Assembly (NCBI GenBank): GCA_910583895.1
Contig: CAJTYJ010000044.1
Location: 1 to 29,812, forward strand
Length of the DNA: 29,812 nucleotides
Reading direction: 5' to 3'
Origin: an uncultured Lachnospiraceae bacterium
Lineage (GTDB): Bacteria; Bacillota; Clostridia; Lachnospirales; Lachnospiraceae
Every line of letters begins with the position of its first letter. The stretch's first letter is position 1. The notes beneath the pieces were generated by a model. The model did no database searches. It was not told where the DNA came from and was given only the letters and a program-made list of their open reading frames with translations. A program made the position numbers and the translations under genes. Shown here piece after piece: positions 15,447 through 22,219 of the stretch.

Positions 15447-15945
15447 GGCAGAAAATATAGTAGAAGAGAATCAGATGTTCCATGGACCGGGATTCAGCAT
15501 GGAGCGGATGGAAGGATTTCAGGAAATCGAAGAAGATGCAGCAGGTTCCGTCTTTTTGTCCGGATACCGCCCCAAAAAGCTGTTCTCTAGTCCGGGGAGA
15601 CATGCCGGATTTTCACTTCAGACGTTCAATAAGGAGGAGATTCCGGAGAGCGAAGACATGGAAGATCTCAGAGAAAAACTCCGTCACATTCTGATGCGCT
15701 CGGATCGAAAAACTGTCTTTTACGAAGGAGGACAGACTTCCGGGAATATACCGGTCTTTTGGTTCGACTATAAAAGTTTTGCCGCAGATGAGAGGGTATA
15801 TAATCTGATGTTTTTCTTTCGGGCAGGAGAGAAACTGATACTGGGGACGTTTTACTGTATTTTTCAGGACTTTGACCGATGGAAGCCGGAAGTTCTGCGG
15901 GTTCTTAGGACGGTCAGAAAGGAGTCAGAGGATGAGGAGCGATGA
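15370..15945 (+). CDS. Small cluster protein, possible fold relative of its neighbour
   Basis: The protein has 191 residues from ATG 15370; the first 35 residues overlap the previous gene, and ATG 15475 (MFHGPGFSMERMEGF) is a shorter alternative. The core follows a strand-helix-strand order (GYRPKKLFS, FSLQTFNKEEI, a helix LREKLRHILM, VFWFDYKSF, YNLMFFFRAGEKLILGTFYC) and closes with a helix (FDRWKPEVLRVLRTVRK). The order and length resemble the preceding protein and the DcrB/Mog1 pattern, so the two may be distant tandem paralogues acting as effector adaptors. Its stop overlaps the next gene by 14 bases. No known family is asserted. Confidence 0.55.
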   Translation: MEKANSQDMDWMLQVMLRMYGRDGNEAENIVEENQMFHGPGFSMERMEGFQEIEEDAAGSVFLSGYRPKKLFSSPGRHAGFSLQTFNKEEIPESEDMEDLREKLRHILMRSDRKTVFYEGGQTSGNIPVFWFDYKSFAADERVYNLMFFFRAGEKLILGTFYCIFQDFDRWKPEVLRVLRTVRKESEDEER

Positions 15946-16498
15946 GCTTATAGCTGCGGCTGACCGCCTGGAGAAGGAACGGTTTGGCAGTCAGTGCAGG
16001 CGGCTGATGCAGGAATATCAGAGACAGGAATACAGGAAGAAAGTCCTTCGCATATTCAGCAAAGTATATGAACAGGCGGCGGCACAGGGAAAACGGGCAG
16101 CGTGGTTTGGAATCAGCAGTCTGTATACCAGCGTACAGAATGGAGTATTTGAATACCTTCTGGCAGTATATGGGGAAGAATTTTATCTGGACCCGGAGCC
16201 GGTCGCAGAATTCTGGATTCCGCCTGTTTTCCAGAAATGCATGGAAGCGGATATCCGGTCGGTTATAGGGGAACTGCGCAGCCGTTTTCCCAGGATCTGG
16301 CAGTATGAGGAAGCGGAAGTATACAGGGTATGTGCGGCATATTATGATGCGGCGTTTGGCAGGTTATGTGCAGATCTGGCGGACGAACTGTCAGAAACGG
16401 AAGAATTTTCCCGCATGGAGAAGACTGAGGGCTTCGGCGTCTTTTTTGGGAGATATCAGGGAGAGGGGGAGATCTTATGGCGGATATCCGGGAAATGA
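15932..16498 (+). CDS. Helical cluster protein of unknown function
   Basis: This 188-residue protein starts at ATG 15932 with AAAGGAG at the right distance, overlapping the previous stop. It is mostly helical and charged at the N-terminus (DELIAAADRLEKERFGSQCR), then shows aromatic helices (WFGISSLYTSVQNGVFEYLL) and an acidic C-terminal region. No membrane helix or catalytic motif is seen. The overlap arrangement on both sides (15370, 15932, 16477) shows that the three genes are translated together. Context suggests an effector-handling or immunity-related role, but nothing in the sequence proves it. Confidence 0.6.
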   Translation: MRSDELIAAADRLEKERFGSQCRRLMQEYQRQEYRKKVLRIFSKVYEQAAAQGKRAAWFGISSLYTSVQNGVFEYLLAVYGEEFYLDPEPVAEFWIPPVFQKCMEADIRSVIGELRSRFPRIWQYEEAEVYRVCAAYYDAAFGRLCADLADELSETEEFSRMEKTEGFGVFFGRYQGEGEILWRISGK

Positions 16499-16995
16499 GA
16501 TATTTTTTGCTGGGAGATGGCGGCAGGAATCCCTTTCCAGAGATCAAAGGATGGAGCGAGGTGCTGGATGTCCGGAAAATCAACCGCAAAGAGTATCAGG
16601 AGCTGCCCTCTTCTTTTCAGCTGAAAATGCACACGAGGATCGACCATATTCTTCCGGACATTCTGTTGTCCCCATTCCTTCTGTTGTCAGAACGGGCGAT
16701 GGATGTGGTTTCTTTTTATGATCCGGAGATTCCATGGTGTTTTGTGGTGCTGTTTGACGATTCCGGAAAAGAATGTGCTTCTTATTTCTGTCCGATTCTG
16801 GAAGAAGAGGACTGCGTAGTGGTGGAATCGAACCAGGAAGGGGAAACGGTTCGACTGGACAGAAGGAGGATGAAAGGACTGCCATTGTTTCAGATCCAGG
16901 TGAAGGACAGGAAAAAGACGGTGATCCGGATGGATCTGGCAGAAAGTTTGTTGATGCGGCATGCGATTGGTCTGGAACTGAAAGTGACTGTTTAG
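16477..16995 (+). CDS. Immunity-type protein closing the cluster
   Basis: The protein has 172 residues from ATG 16477, preceded by GGGAGAGGGGGA within the upstream gene. The central part IDHILPDILLSPFLLLSER followed by VVSFYDPEIPWCFVVLF resembles the layout of immunity proteins found beside RHS toxins, where a DI-x-SP-FLVSE-like segment precedes a strand pair; I cannot assign a family with confidence. No membrane segment is present. As the last gene of the same-strand run it fits an immunity or effector-cognate protein. The following 395 bases contain no supported gene. Confidence 0.5.
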   Translation: MADIREMRYFLLGDGGRNPFPEIKGWSEVLDVRKINRKEYQELPSSFQLKMHTRIDHILPDILLSPFLLLSERAMDVVSFYDPEIPWCFVVLFDDSGKECASYFCPILEEEDCVVVESNQEGETVRLDRRRMKGLPLFQIQVKDRKKTVIRMDLAESLLMRHAIGLELKVTV

Positions 16996-17390
16996 ACACA
17001 TAAATATATAGGGGCCATTGTCCACTGAGGGTATCTTGTGTTGTTATATTTTTTAGCGGAAAAATGTATAAACATAATTGAAACAGAAGAAAATCTGTGC
17101 TATCATAATCTTATCTGGAGAAACTTCTGAAATTCATACACGAAGGTGTACCACGGCGCATCGCCATATTTCAGAGAATAATTATATATGGCGGATGAAA
17201 GCGAGTTTGGAAATTTATTCCTGTCATCTGTATGTTCTATTTTGCGGTATTTGCCCAATTTATCTGATACAGCTTACTGTACTGTGTTCGTTTGGGCCAA
17301 ATCTTCCACAAATTATAGTACGCGGCTGATGGAAAGCAATTTTCAAACACACTCTGGGAAAAGGATTGTGATCCGCCGGGAGGAGGAGCA
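16996..17390 (+). other. Gene-poor stretch before the Rpn pair
   Basis: I see no supported gene here. It holds one good sigma-A type promoter at 17078-17106. A frame opening at ATG 17188 (MADESEFGNLFLSSVCSIL) has a natural-looking start but no ribosome site and runs out of phase into the nuclease gene, so it may be a remnant. The composition is AT-rich. There is no terminator-like hairpin after the stop at 16995. Confidence 0.5.
17078..17106 (+). promoter_or_regulatory. Predicted sigma-A promoter
   Basis: TTGAAA at 17078-17083 and TATCAT at 17101-17106 are separated by exactly 17 bases. Transcription would start near 17113 and run about 280 bases before the first Rpn-family gene, leaving a long untranslated leader. 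Both nuclease copies could be read from it, since no terminator separates them. Confidence 0.6.
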
Positions 17391-18293
17391 GTGGGAAGAA
17401 GAGAGCATCCATTGGTATTGTATTGTCAGGAGAGCCGAAATTTTGCAGAGCTTCTGGACGGCTGGCTGTTTCGGGGGGCAGGGCGGATTCATTCGGAGAG
17501 CATCTCGGATATGGACCGGAGGTTTCTTGCCAAAAGCGGCAGGAAGGTATACCGGGAGCGCTATCGGGATCTGTACAAAAAGGTGGAAGGAGCGGCCGTC
17601 CATCTGCTGATCGGTGTGGAACATCAGGAAAGCGTTCACTATGGGATGCCGGTCCGCGTGATGGATTATGACAGTGTTTCCTATATGTCCCAGATGTCCG
17701 GGATTGCAGGCAGACATGAGGAGAGGAATGATCTGACCGGGGCGGAAAAGCTCTGCGGATTTTCCAGAGAAGACCGTCTGCTGCTGGTGATTTCCCTGGT
17801 TTTATACTGTGGGGCAAGTCCCTGGGATGGAGCGCTTAGACTCCATGAACTCCTGGATTTTAGAGGGGTGCCGGAAGAACTGAGAGGCTGCATAACAGAT
17901 TACAGTATCCAGGTGCTGGACGTCTGCCATACAGAAGATCAACGTCTGCTGGAATTTCCGGCAGATATCGCTGCGTTGTTTTTCTTTATGAAATATAGAG
18001 ATGATCCAGTACTGCTGGTGAAGAATCTGACAGAAATAAAAGAAGTGCGAAGCAATACCTGTGACACGATTGCAGAATGTGTGGGAGAGCGAAGGCTAAA
18101 GGGGTTTATCAAAGAAGAGAACGGAGGAAAAGTGAATATGTGCAAGGCGCTGGATCTGTTGATTGCCGACGGTGAAAAAAGGGGAATCGAGCTTGGAATA
18201 GCAAGAGAGAGAAAGAATACAGAGCGTGAACGGAAGCGGGCGGAGAAAGCAGAAGCCCGCATTCGGGAATTGGAGCGGATGCTGAGGCTGTAA
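17391..18293 (+). CDS. Rpn-family (PD-(D/E)XK) nuclease/putative transposase, copy 1
   Basis: The protein has 300 residues from GTG 17391, with GGGAGGAGGA directly upstream. It follows the layout of the Rpn/PDDEXK family abundant in Lachnospiraceae: RERYRDLYKK with a conserved Asp, then LLIGVEHQESVHYGMPVRVMDY with the E-x-Q that replaces E-x-K, a helical middle, and a charged C-terminal tail (GIARERKNTERERKRAEKAE). These proteins are annotated as transposases but Rpn members are DNA endonucleases that promote RecA-independent recombination. No transposon ends are visible here. A tandem, nearly identical second copy follows after 46 bases. The gene body is GC-rich like the host genes, so recent import is not obvious. 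Confidence 0.8.
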   Translation: MGRREHPLVLYCQESRNFAELLDGWLFRGAGRIHSESISDMDRRFLAKSGRKVYRERYRDLYKKVEGAAVHLLIGVEHQESVHYGMPVRVMDYDSVSYMSQMSGIAGRHEERNDLTGAEKLCGFSREDRLLLVISLVLYCGASPWDGALRLHELLDFRGVPEELRGCITDYSIQVLDVCHTEDQRLLEFPADIAALFFFMKYRDDPVLLVKNLTEIKEVRSNTCDTIAECVGERRLKGFIKEENGGKVNMCKALDLLIADGEKRGIELGIARERKNTERERKRAEKAEARIRELERMLRL

Positions 18294-18339
18294 ATAGATA
18301 TGGCGGGAAAAGGATTGTGATTTGCCAGAAGGAGGAGCA

Positions 18340-19287
18340 GTGGGAAGAAAAGAGCATCCATTGGTATTGTATTGTCAGGAGAGCCTGAATTTTGCAGAAC
18401 TTCTGGACGGCTGGCTGTTTCGGGGGGCAGGGCGGATTCATTCGGAGAGCATCTCGGATATGGACCGGAGGTTTCTTGCCAAAAGCGGCAGGAAGGTATA
18501 CCGGGAGCGCTATCGGGATCTGTACAAAAAGGTGGAAGGAGCGGCCGTCCATCTGCTGATCGGTGTGGAACATCAGGAAAGCGTTCACTATGGGATGCCG
18601 GTCCGCGTGATGGATTATGACAGTGTTTCCTATATGTCCCAGATGTCCGGGATTGCAGGCAGACATGAGGAGAGGAATGATCTGACCGGGGCGGAAAAGC
18701 TCTGCGGATTTTCCAGAGAAGACCGTCTGCTGCTGGTGATTTCCCTGGTTTTATACTGTGGGGCAAGTCCCTGGGATGGAGCGCTTAGACTCCATGAACT
18801 CCTGGATTTTAGAGGGGTGCCGGAAGAACTGAGAGGCTGCATAACAGATTACAGTATCCAGGTGCTGGACGTCTGCCATACAGAAGATCAACGTCTGCTG
18901 GAATTTCCGGCAGATATCGCTGCGTTGTTTTTCTTTATGAAATATAGAGATGATCCAGTACTGCTGGTGAAGAATCTGACAGAAATAAAAGAAGTGCGAA
19001 GCAATACCTGTGACACGATTGCAGAATGTGTGGGAGAGCGAAGGCTAAAGGGGTTTATCAAAGAAGAGAACGGAGGAAAAGTGAATATGTGCAAGGCGCT
19101 GGATCTGTTGATTGCTGACGGTGAAAAAAGGGGAGAGGAAAGAGGAGAAAAAAGAGGAGTCGAGCTTGGAATAGCAAGAGAGAGAAAGAATACAGAGCGT
19201 GAACGGAAAAATACAGAACGTGAACGAAAGCGGGCGGAGAAAGCAGAAGCCCGCATTCGGGAATTGGAGCGGATACTGAGGCTGTAA
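18340..19287 (+). CDS. Rpn-family (PD-(D/E)XK) nuclease/putative transposase, copy 2
   Basis: The protein has 315 residues from GTG 18340 with AAGGAGGAG upstream; the same GTG context is used by copy 1, whereas an in-frame TTG at 18322 is less likely. It is almost identical to copy 1 over the first 260 residues (one clear change is ESLNF for ESRNF). It differs in the C-terminal charged tail, which gains two insertions: GEERGEKRG after EKR, and a repeated ERKNTER unit, adding 15 residues in total. The catalytic-type D and E-x-Q positions are intact. The near-perfect identity outside the tail implies a recent duplication or ongoing gene conversion. Confidence 0.8.
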   Translation: MGRKEHPLVLYCQESLNFAELLDGWLFRGAGRIHSESISDMDRRFLAKSGRKVYRERYRDLYKKVEGAAVHLLIGVEHQESVHYGMPVRVMDYDSVSYMSQMSGIAGRHEERNDLTGAEKLCGFSREDRLLLVISLVLYCGASPWDGALRLHELLDFRGVPEELRGCITDYSIQVLDVCHTEDQRLLEFPADIAALFFFMKYRDDPVLLVKNLTEIKEVRSNTCDTIAECVGERRLKGFIKEENGGKVNMCKALDLLIADGEKRGEERGEKRGVELGIARERKNTERERKNTERERKRAEKAEARIRELERILRL

Positions 19288-19362
19288 ATCATTTGAACAG
19301 AAGATTTTGAAAGGAGTCGACAGCCGGATCAGGAAAAATCAGAGAAAATTGAGAGGAAGGTA

Positions 19363-19391
19363 TTTACAGCAGAAGTGGATGGGAGTATAAT
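19363..19391 (+). promoter_or_regulatory. Predicted sigma-A promoter of the riboswitch-ribU transcript
   Basis: TTTACA at 19363-19368 and a perfect TATAAT at 19386-19391 are 17 bases apart. Transcription would begin near 19398, about 50 bases ahead of the FMN riboswitch aptamer. Confidence 0.75.
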
Positions 19392-19447
19392 GGACAACAG
19401 CAGAGAAATGTAACTGCAATCACTTCGTTCATAACTGAATACCGAGA

Positions 19448-19572
19448 GTCTTTGTGGCAGGGTGAGAGTCCCTACCGATGGTATAGTCCATGACCCGCAT
19501 ATGCGGCTGATCCGGTGACTTCTTAAATGGGAGAATTCCGGAACCGACGGTATAGTCCGGATGAGAAAAGAC
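19448..19572 (+). promoter_or_regulatory. FMN riboswitch (RFN element)
   Basis: The conserved RFN blocks are all present in order: GGCAGGGTGAGAGTCCCTACC, then GGTATAGTCCATGACCC, CTGATCCGGTG, GAATTCCGGAACCGACGGTA and TAGTCCGGATGAGA. The outer P1 helix is formed by GTCTTT at 19448-19453 and AAAGAC at 19567-19572. A rho-independent terminator follows at 19591-19617, so FMN binding should cause premature termination. The gene controlled is the RibU-type transporter beginning at 19675, in line with known RFN regulation of riboflavin uptake genes. Confidence 0.95.
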
Positions 19573-19590
19573 ATTTTCTGCAAAAATGCG

Positions 19591-19617
19591 CCCGGAGACC
19601 CTGTCCCCGGGTTTTTT
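19591..19617 (+). terminator. Terminator of the FMN riboswitch expression platform
   Basis: CCCGG at 19591-19595 pairs with CCGGG at 19607-19611, directly followed by six T. It lies 19 bases after the aptamer and ahead of the ribU ribosome site, the normal place for FMN-dependent attenuation. Confidence 0.8.
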
Positions 19618-19674
19618 ATGTCTCAGGGAAGGGAAATCCGGCCGAAATCTATATTTTTGGAAGGAGGATTCAGA

Positions 19675-20337
19675 ATGAATCGAACAAATGACACCGCAAA
19701 ACCAGTTGTAAAAGCAGGGGAGGGACTGAACCGTACGGTCCGGGCCAAAGTAAGAAGCATTGCTTTTATCGGACTTATGGGAGCACTCAGCACTGTGCTG
19801 ATGCTGCTTCGCTTTCCGCTTCCGTTTTTGCCGCCTTTTTTGTCTTTTGACTTGTCAGGGGTGATGGAGATCCTGGGCGGATATATGTTTGGGCCGGTAG
19901 CTGCATTTTTTATTATTCTGATCAAACTCATGCTGCAGCTCGTCGTTCAGGGGAGTATGTCTTTTGGAACCGGAGAGCTGCAGGGACTGATTTTAAGCTG
20001 TGCCTATGTGATGCCGGCTCTTTTTATCTACCACTGGAAGAAGTCGAAGAAGTCGGCCGTGATGGGGATGCTGGTGAGTACAATCACGGTGTCTGTGGTG
20101 GCAATTATCACGAATCTGTACCTGATCATTCCATTTTATGCCACTTTATTTGGTATGACCATGGATGATATTATCGCAATGTGCAGTGCAGTCAATCCGG
20201 CGGTTAAGGATGCGGCAACTATGGTGATCATGGGGATCGTGCCTTTTAACCTGATCAAGTATGGGGCAACGTCCGTGGTGACATTTTTGGTTTATAAAAG
20301 ACTGAGCAGGGTGATTCGGGGAATTATCAATCAGTAG
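19675..20337 (+). CDS. ribU: Riboflavin ECF transporter substrate-binding subunit RibU
   Basis: This 220-residue membrane S-component of an energy-coupling-factor transporter binds riboflavin for uptake using the shared EcfAA'T module, which is not in this window. Residues 27-50 carry RSIAFIGLMGALSTVLMLLR, followed by PLPFLPPFLSFDLSGVMEILGG, the typical RibU loop, and GYMFGPVAAFFIILIKLMLQL; about six hydrophobic segments are present. The start at 19675 is supported by AAGGAGGATT; an in-frame ATG at 19561 lies inside the riboswitch and is rejected. It is controlled by the upstream FMN riboswitch, which strengthens the substrate assignment. A PNPOx-like gene follows 17 bases later. Confidence 0.93.
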   Translation: MNRTNDTAKPVVKAGEGLNRTVRAKVRSIAFIGLMGALSTVLMLLRFPLPFLPPFLSFDLSGVMEILGGYMFGPVAAFFIILIKLMLQLVVQGSMSFGTGELQGLILSCAYVMPALFIYHWKKSKKSAVMGMLVSTITVSVVAIITNLYLIIPFYATLFGMTMDDIIAMCSAVNPAVKDAATMVIMGIVPFNLIKYGATSVVTFLVYKRLSRVIRGIINQ

Positions 20338-20354
20338 GTACGAGGAGAGACGAG

Positions 20355-20840
20355 ATGAAATTTACACTGAACAAGGGAATTACTTATCAGGAGGCGGTGG
20401 ACCGCATGTTCGAGATGCTGGGGGACAGTAAGATTATGGCCCTTGCATCCAGCCTGAATGATTATGTTATGGTGCGCAATGTAAGCTGCCTGTTTTATGA
20501 TGAGAAGATTTATTTTAAGACGGATAAAAATTTCCGCAAGACAAAGCAGCTCCTTGAGAATCCCCAGGTGGCCGTCTGCTGGAGCGGCGTGCAGGTGGAA
20601 GGGATCGCGGTAAACAAAGGGCTTGTGGTAGATGAGCCAGGTCAGCGGTTTGCTGAGGGCTACAAAAAGCACTTGTGGCAGAGCTACAACAAGTACAGCC
20701 ATGAAGACACAGAGATCCTGATCGAGATCGTGCCCAGGTATGTGGAGATCTGGGATACCAGCGAAGACGGATATGCATTCCAGCTCTTTTTGGATTTTGA
20801 AAAGAAGAGCGTGGAAGTAAAACAGTATGATGAAAAATAA
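20355..20840 (+). CDS. Pyridoxamine 5'-phosphate oxidase-like (FMN-binding split barrel) protein
   Basis: The protein has 161 residues. KIMALASSLNDYVMVRNVS, followed by LFYDEKIYFKTDKNFRKTKQL and NPQVAVCW, is the strand order of small flavin-binding split-barrel proteins. Members bind FMN or a related flavin and reduce or oxidise small substrates; the exact substrate here is unknown. Cotranscription with ribU (17-base spacing and no terminator between) places it under the FMN riboswitch, so a link to flavin availability is likely. The ribosome site is GAGGAGAGACGAG. A bidirectional terminator follows the gene. Confidence 0.8.
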   Translation: MKFTLNKGITYQEAVDRMFEMLGDSKIMALASSLNDYVMVRNVSCLFYDEKIYFKTDKNFRKTKQLLENPQVAVCWSGVQVEGIAVNKGLVVDEPGQRFAEGYKKHLWQSYNKYSHEDTEILIEIVPRYVEIWDTSEDGYAFQLFLDFEKKSVEVKQYDEK

Positions 20841-20863
20841 AGAATACGAAAAAGCATAACATC

Positions 20864-20909
20864 AAAAAGGCAACCGCACTCCCCGCCCGGGGAAGCTGGT
20901 TGCTTTTTT
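20864..20909. terminator. Bidirectional terminator between converging genes
   Basis: AAAAAGGCAACC pairs with GGTTGCTTTTTT (one G-U pair), with an inner CCCC-GGGG stem. The A-run on one arm and the T-run on the other give a U-tract on both strands, so it can end both the ribU/PNPOx-like transcript and the opposing aroC transcript. Confidence 0.88.
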
Positions 20910-20929
20910 GCGCCGATTCTAAAACACAT

Positions 20930-22036
20930 TTACAATGTCGTGAAGAAGTTCTCGATCCGATCCAGGCGGGAGGACATACTGACCAGCAAAAGGTCCAGAA
21001 CCGTCAGCGCTGCCATGCATTCTACCACTACCACAGCCCGGGGTACAATGATAGGATCATGGCGTCCTTTGACGGAAAGGGTGATATCGTCACCGGATTT
21101 GTTGACGGTCTTTTGGGGAGCGCTGATGGAGGGGGTGGGCTTGAAGGCCGCCCGGAAGATTAGGTCGCTTCCGTCGCTGATACCGCCCAGGACACCGCCT
21201 GCGTGGTTGGTCTTTTTGGCAATTGTTCCGTCGGTGGTCCGGTAAAAGGCATCATTGTTTTGACTGCCGAAGGATCTGGAGGCTTCAAAGCCGTCTCCGA
21301 TCTCGAATCCTTTGACGGCTCCGATGGAACAGATGGCTTTGGCCAGATTGGCGTTGAGCTTGTCAAAACAGGGTTCTCCGATTCCGGCCGGCAGTCCCTG
21401 AATGACACATTCCACCACGCCGCCGCAGGAGTCCTGCTGTTCGCGGCAGGCATCCAGATGGGCCTCAGCGAGTCCGGCCGACACAGCGTCGGGCATATTG
21501 ACGGCATTTTGCTCCATCTGGGACAGATCAAACCGATCATAGTCGATGGACACAGGGCCGATGGAACGGGTATAGGCGGTTACAGTGATCTGGAGCCTTG
21601 ACAGGATTTTGGCGGCAATGGCTCCGGCTGCCACCCGCCCGATGGTTTCACGCCCGGAGGAACGGCCGCCGCCTGTGTAATCCCGGAAACCGTATTTACA
21701 GTCGTAAGTGTAATCCGCATGTCCCGGGCGATAGCACTCGGCAAGCTCACGGTAGTCTTTTGAGCGCTGGGAGGTATTGGGTATCATCAGAGAGATGGGA
21801 GTGCCGGTGGTGCGGCCATCAAAGACACCGGAGAGGATCTGGACGGCATCTGCTTCTTTCCGGGGGGTGGTGAAGCGGGACTGGCCGGGTTTGCGGCGGT
21901 TTAGATAAATCTGGATGTCTTCTTCTTTCAGGGGAAGGCCGGCGGGGCAGCCGTCCAGGACGACGCCGATCGCTTTGCCGTGGGATTCGCCCCAAGTGGT
22001 GATGGATAGTAAAGTGCCAAGTGTGGAACCTGCCAT
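20930..22036 (-). CDS. aroC: Chorismate synthase
   Basis: The last step of the shikimate pathway converts 5-enolpyruvylshikimate 3-phosphate to chorismate and needs reduced FMN. The 368-residue protein begins MAGSTLGTLLSITTWGESHG and contains the family signatures RPGHADYTYDCKYGFRDYTGGG, then RSSGRETIGRVAAGAIA, and near the end RHDPIIVPRAVVVVE. The start at 22036 has AGGAG 7-8 bases upstream; a 13-residue longer form from 22075 would begin inside the promoter palindrome and is rejected. It is transcribed alone, facing the ribU unit, from the promoter at 22077-22105. Confidence 0.96.
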   Translation of the reverse strand: MAGSTLGTLLSITTWGESHGKAIGVVLDGCPAGLPLKEEDIQIYLNRRKPGQSRFTTPRKEADAVQILSGVFDGRTTGTPISLMIPNTSQRSKDYRELAECYRPGHADYTYDCKYGFRDYTGGGRSSGRETIGRVAAGAIAAKILSRLQITVTAYTRSIGPVSIDYDRFDLSQMEQNAVNMPDAVSAGLAEAHLDACREQQDSCGGVVECVIQGLPAGIGEPCFDKLNANLAKAICSIGAVKGFEIGDGFEASRSFGSQNNDAFYRTTDGTIAKKTNHAGGVLGGISDGSDLIFRAAFKPTPSISAPQKTVNKSGDDITLSVKGRHDPIIVPRAVVVVECMAALTVLDLLLVSMSSRLDRIENFFTTL

Positions 22037-22074
22037 GGGAATTCTCCTGTTCTTTAAAATTGATTGACTAGACA

Positions 22075-22105
22075 TCAGTATATATAATATACTGACATTT
22101 GTAAA
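22075..22105 (-). promoter_or_regulatory. aroC promoter with overlapping palindromic operator
   Basis: On the minus strand TTTACA (22105-22100) and TATACT (22082-22077) are 17 bases apart, a good sigma-A promoter. Inside it, TCAGTATAT at 22075-22083 is repeated in perfect inverse as ATATACTGA at 22087-22095 with only ATA between. Such a symmetric site over the -10 and spacer is what a dimeric repressor would bind. The regulator is not recognisable. The same palindrome could also act on the divergent tgt side. Confidence 0.7.
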
Positions 22106-22120
22106 TAGGGAGGAGAAGGG

Positions 22121-22219
22121 GTGAACATTTCAGAAATATCAGCCTTCGGCAGGTCGAGGGTGAGCAGGAAGCACATAGTTGGGGAATATGGAGATTTCAG
22201 GAGAGGAAGTAAGAGATAG
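22121..22219 (+). CDS. Possible 32-residue leader peptide of tgt
   Basis: GTG 22121 follows a strong GGAGGAGAAGGG site and opens a 32-codon frame that ends with TAG at 22217-22219, directly abutting the ATG of tgt at 22220 with no gap and in the same frame. The peptide is basic (FGRSRVSRKH and FRRGSKR near the end). The arrangement would allow ribosomes finishing here to start tgt. It might be fortuitous; no codon bias typical of attenuation peptides is seen. Confidence 0.35.
   Translation: MNISEISAFGRSRVSRKHIVGEYGDFRRGSKR

Larger units (their letters stand above)
17357..19290 (+). repeat. Tandem duplication of about 0.95 kb (Rpn genes)
   Basis: Copy 1 spans about 17357-18296 and copy 2 about 18306-19290, offset by 949 bases in the gene body. 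Identity begins at GGAAAAGGATTGTGAT, 30-odd bases before each GTG start, and ends just after the stop codons (CTGTAAAT). The only length differences are in the coding tail repeat. The sequence between the copies is about 10 bases. Confidence 0.9.

Noticed and set aside
17188..17610. Open frame from ATG 17188 overlapping the first Rpn gene
   Set aside because: It lacks a ribosome site and continues out of phase over a clearly coding nuclease; at most its first 60 codons are a remnant.
17391..19287. Insertion sequence with transposase
   Set aside because: The proteins belong to the Rpn/PD-(D/E)XK type often labelled transposase, but no inverted ends or target-site duplications are seen around either copy.
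20930..21601. Plus-strand open frames over the aroC region
   Set aside because: They are shadows: the minus strand encodes a full-length chorismate synthase with all its signatures there.
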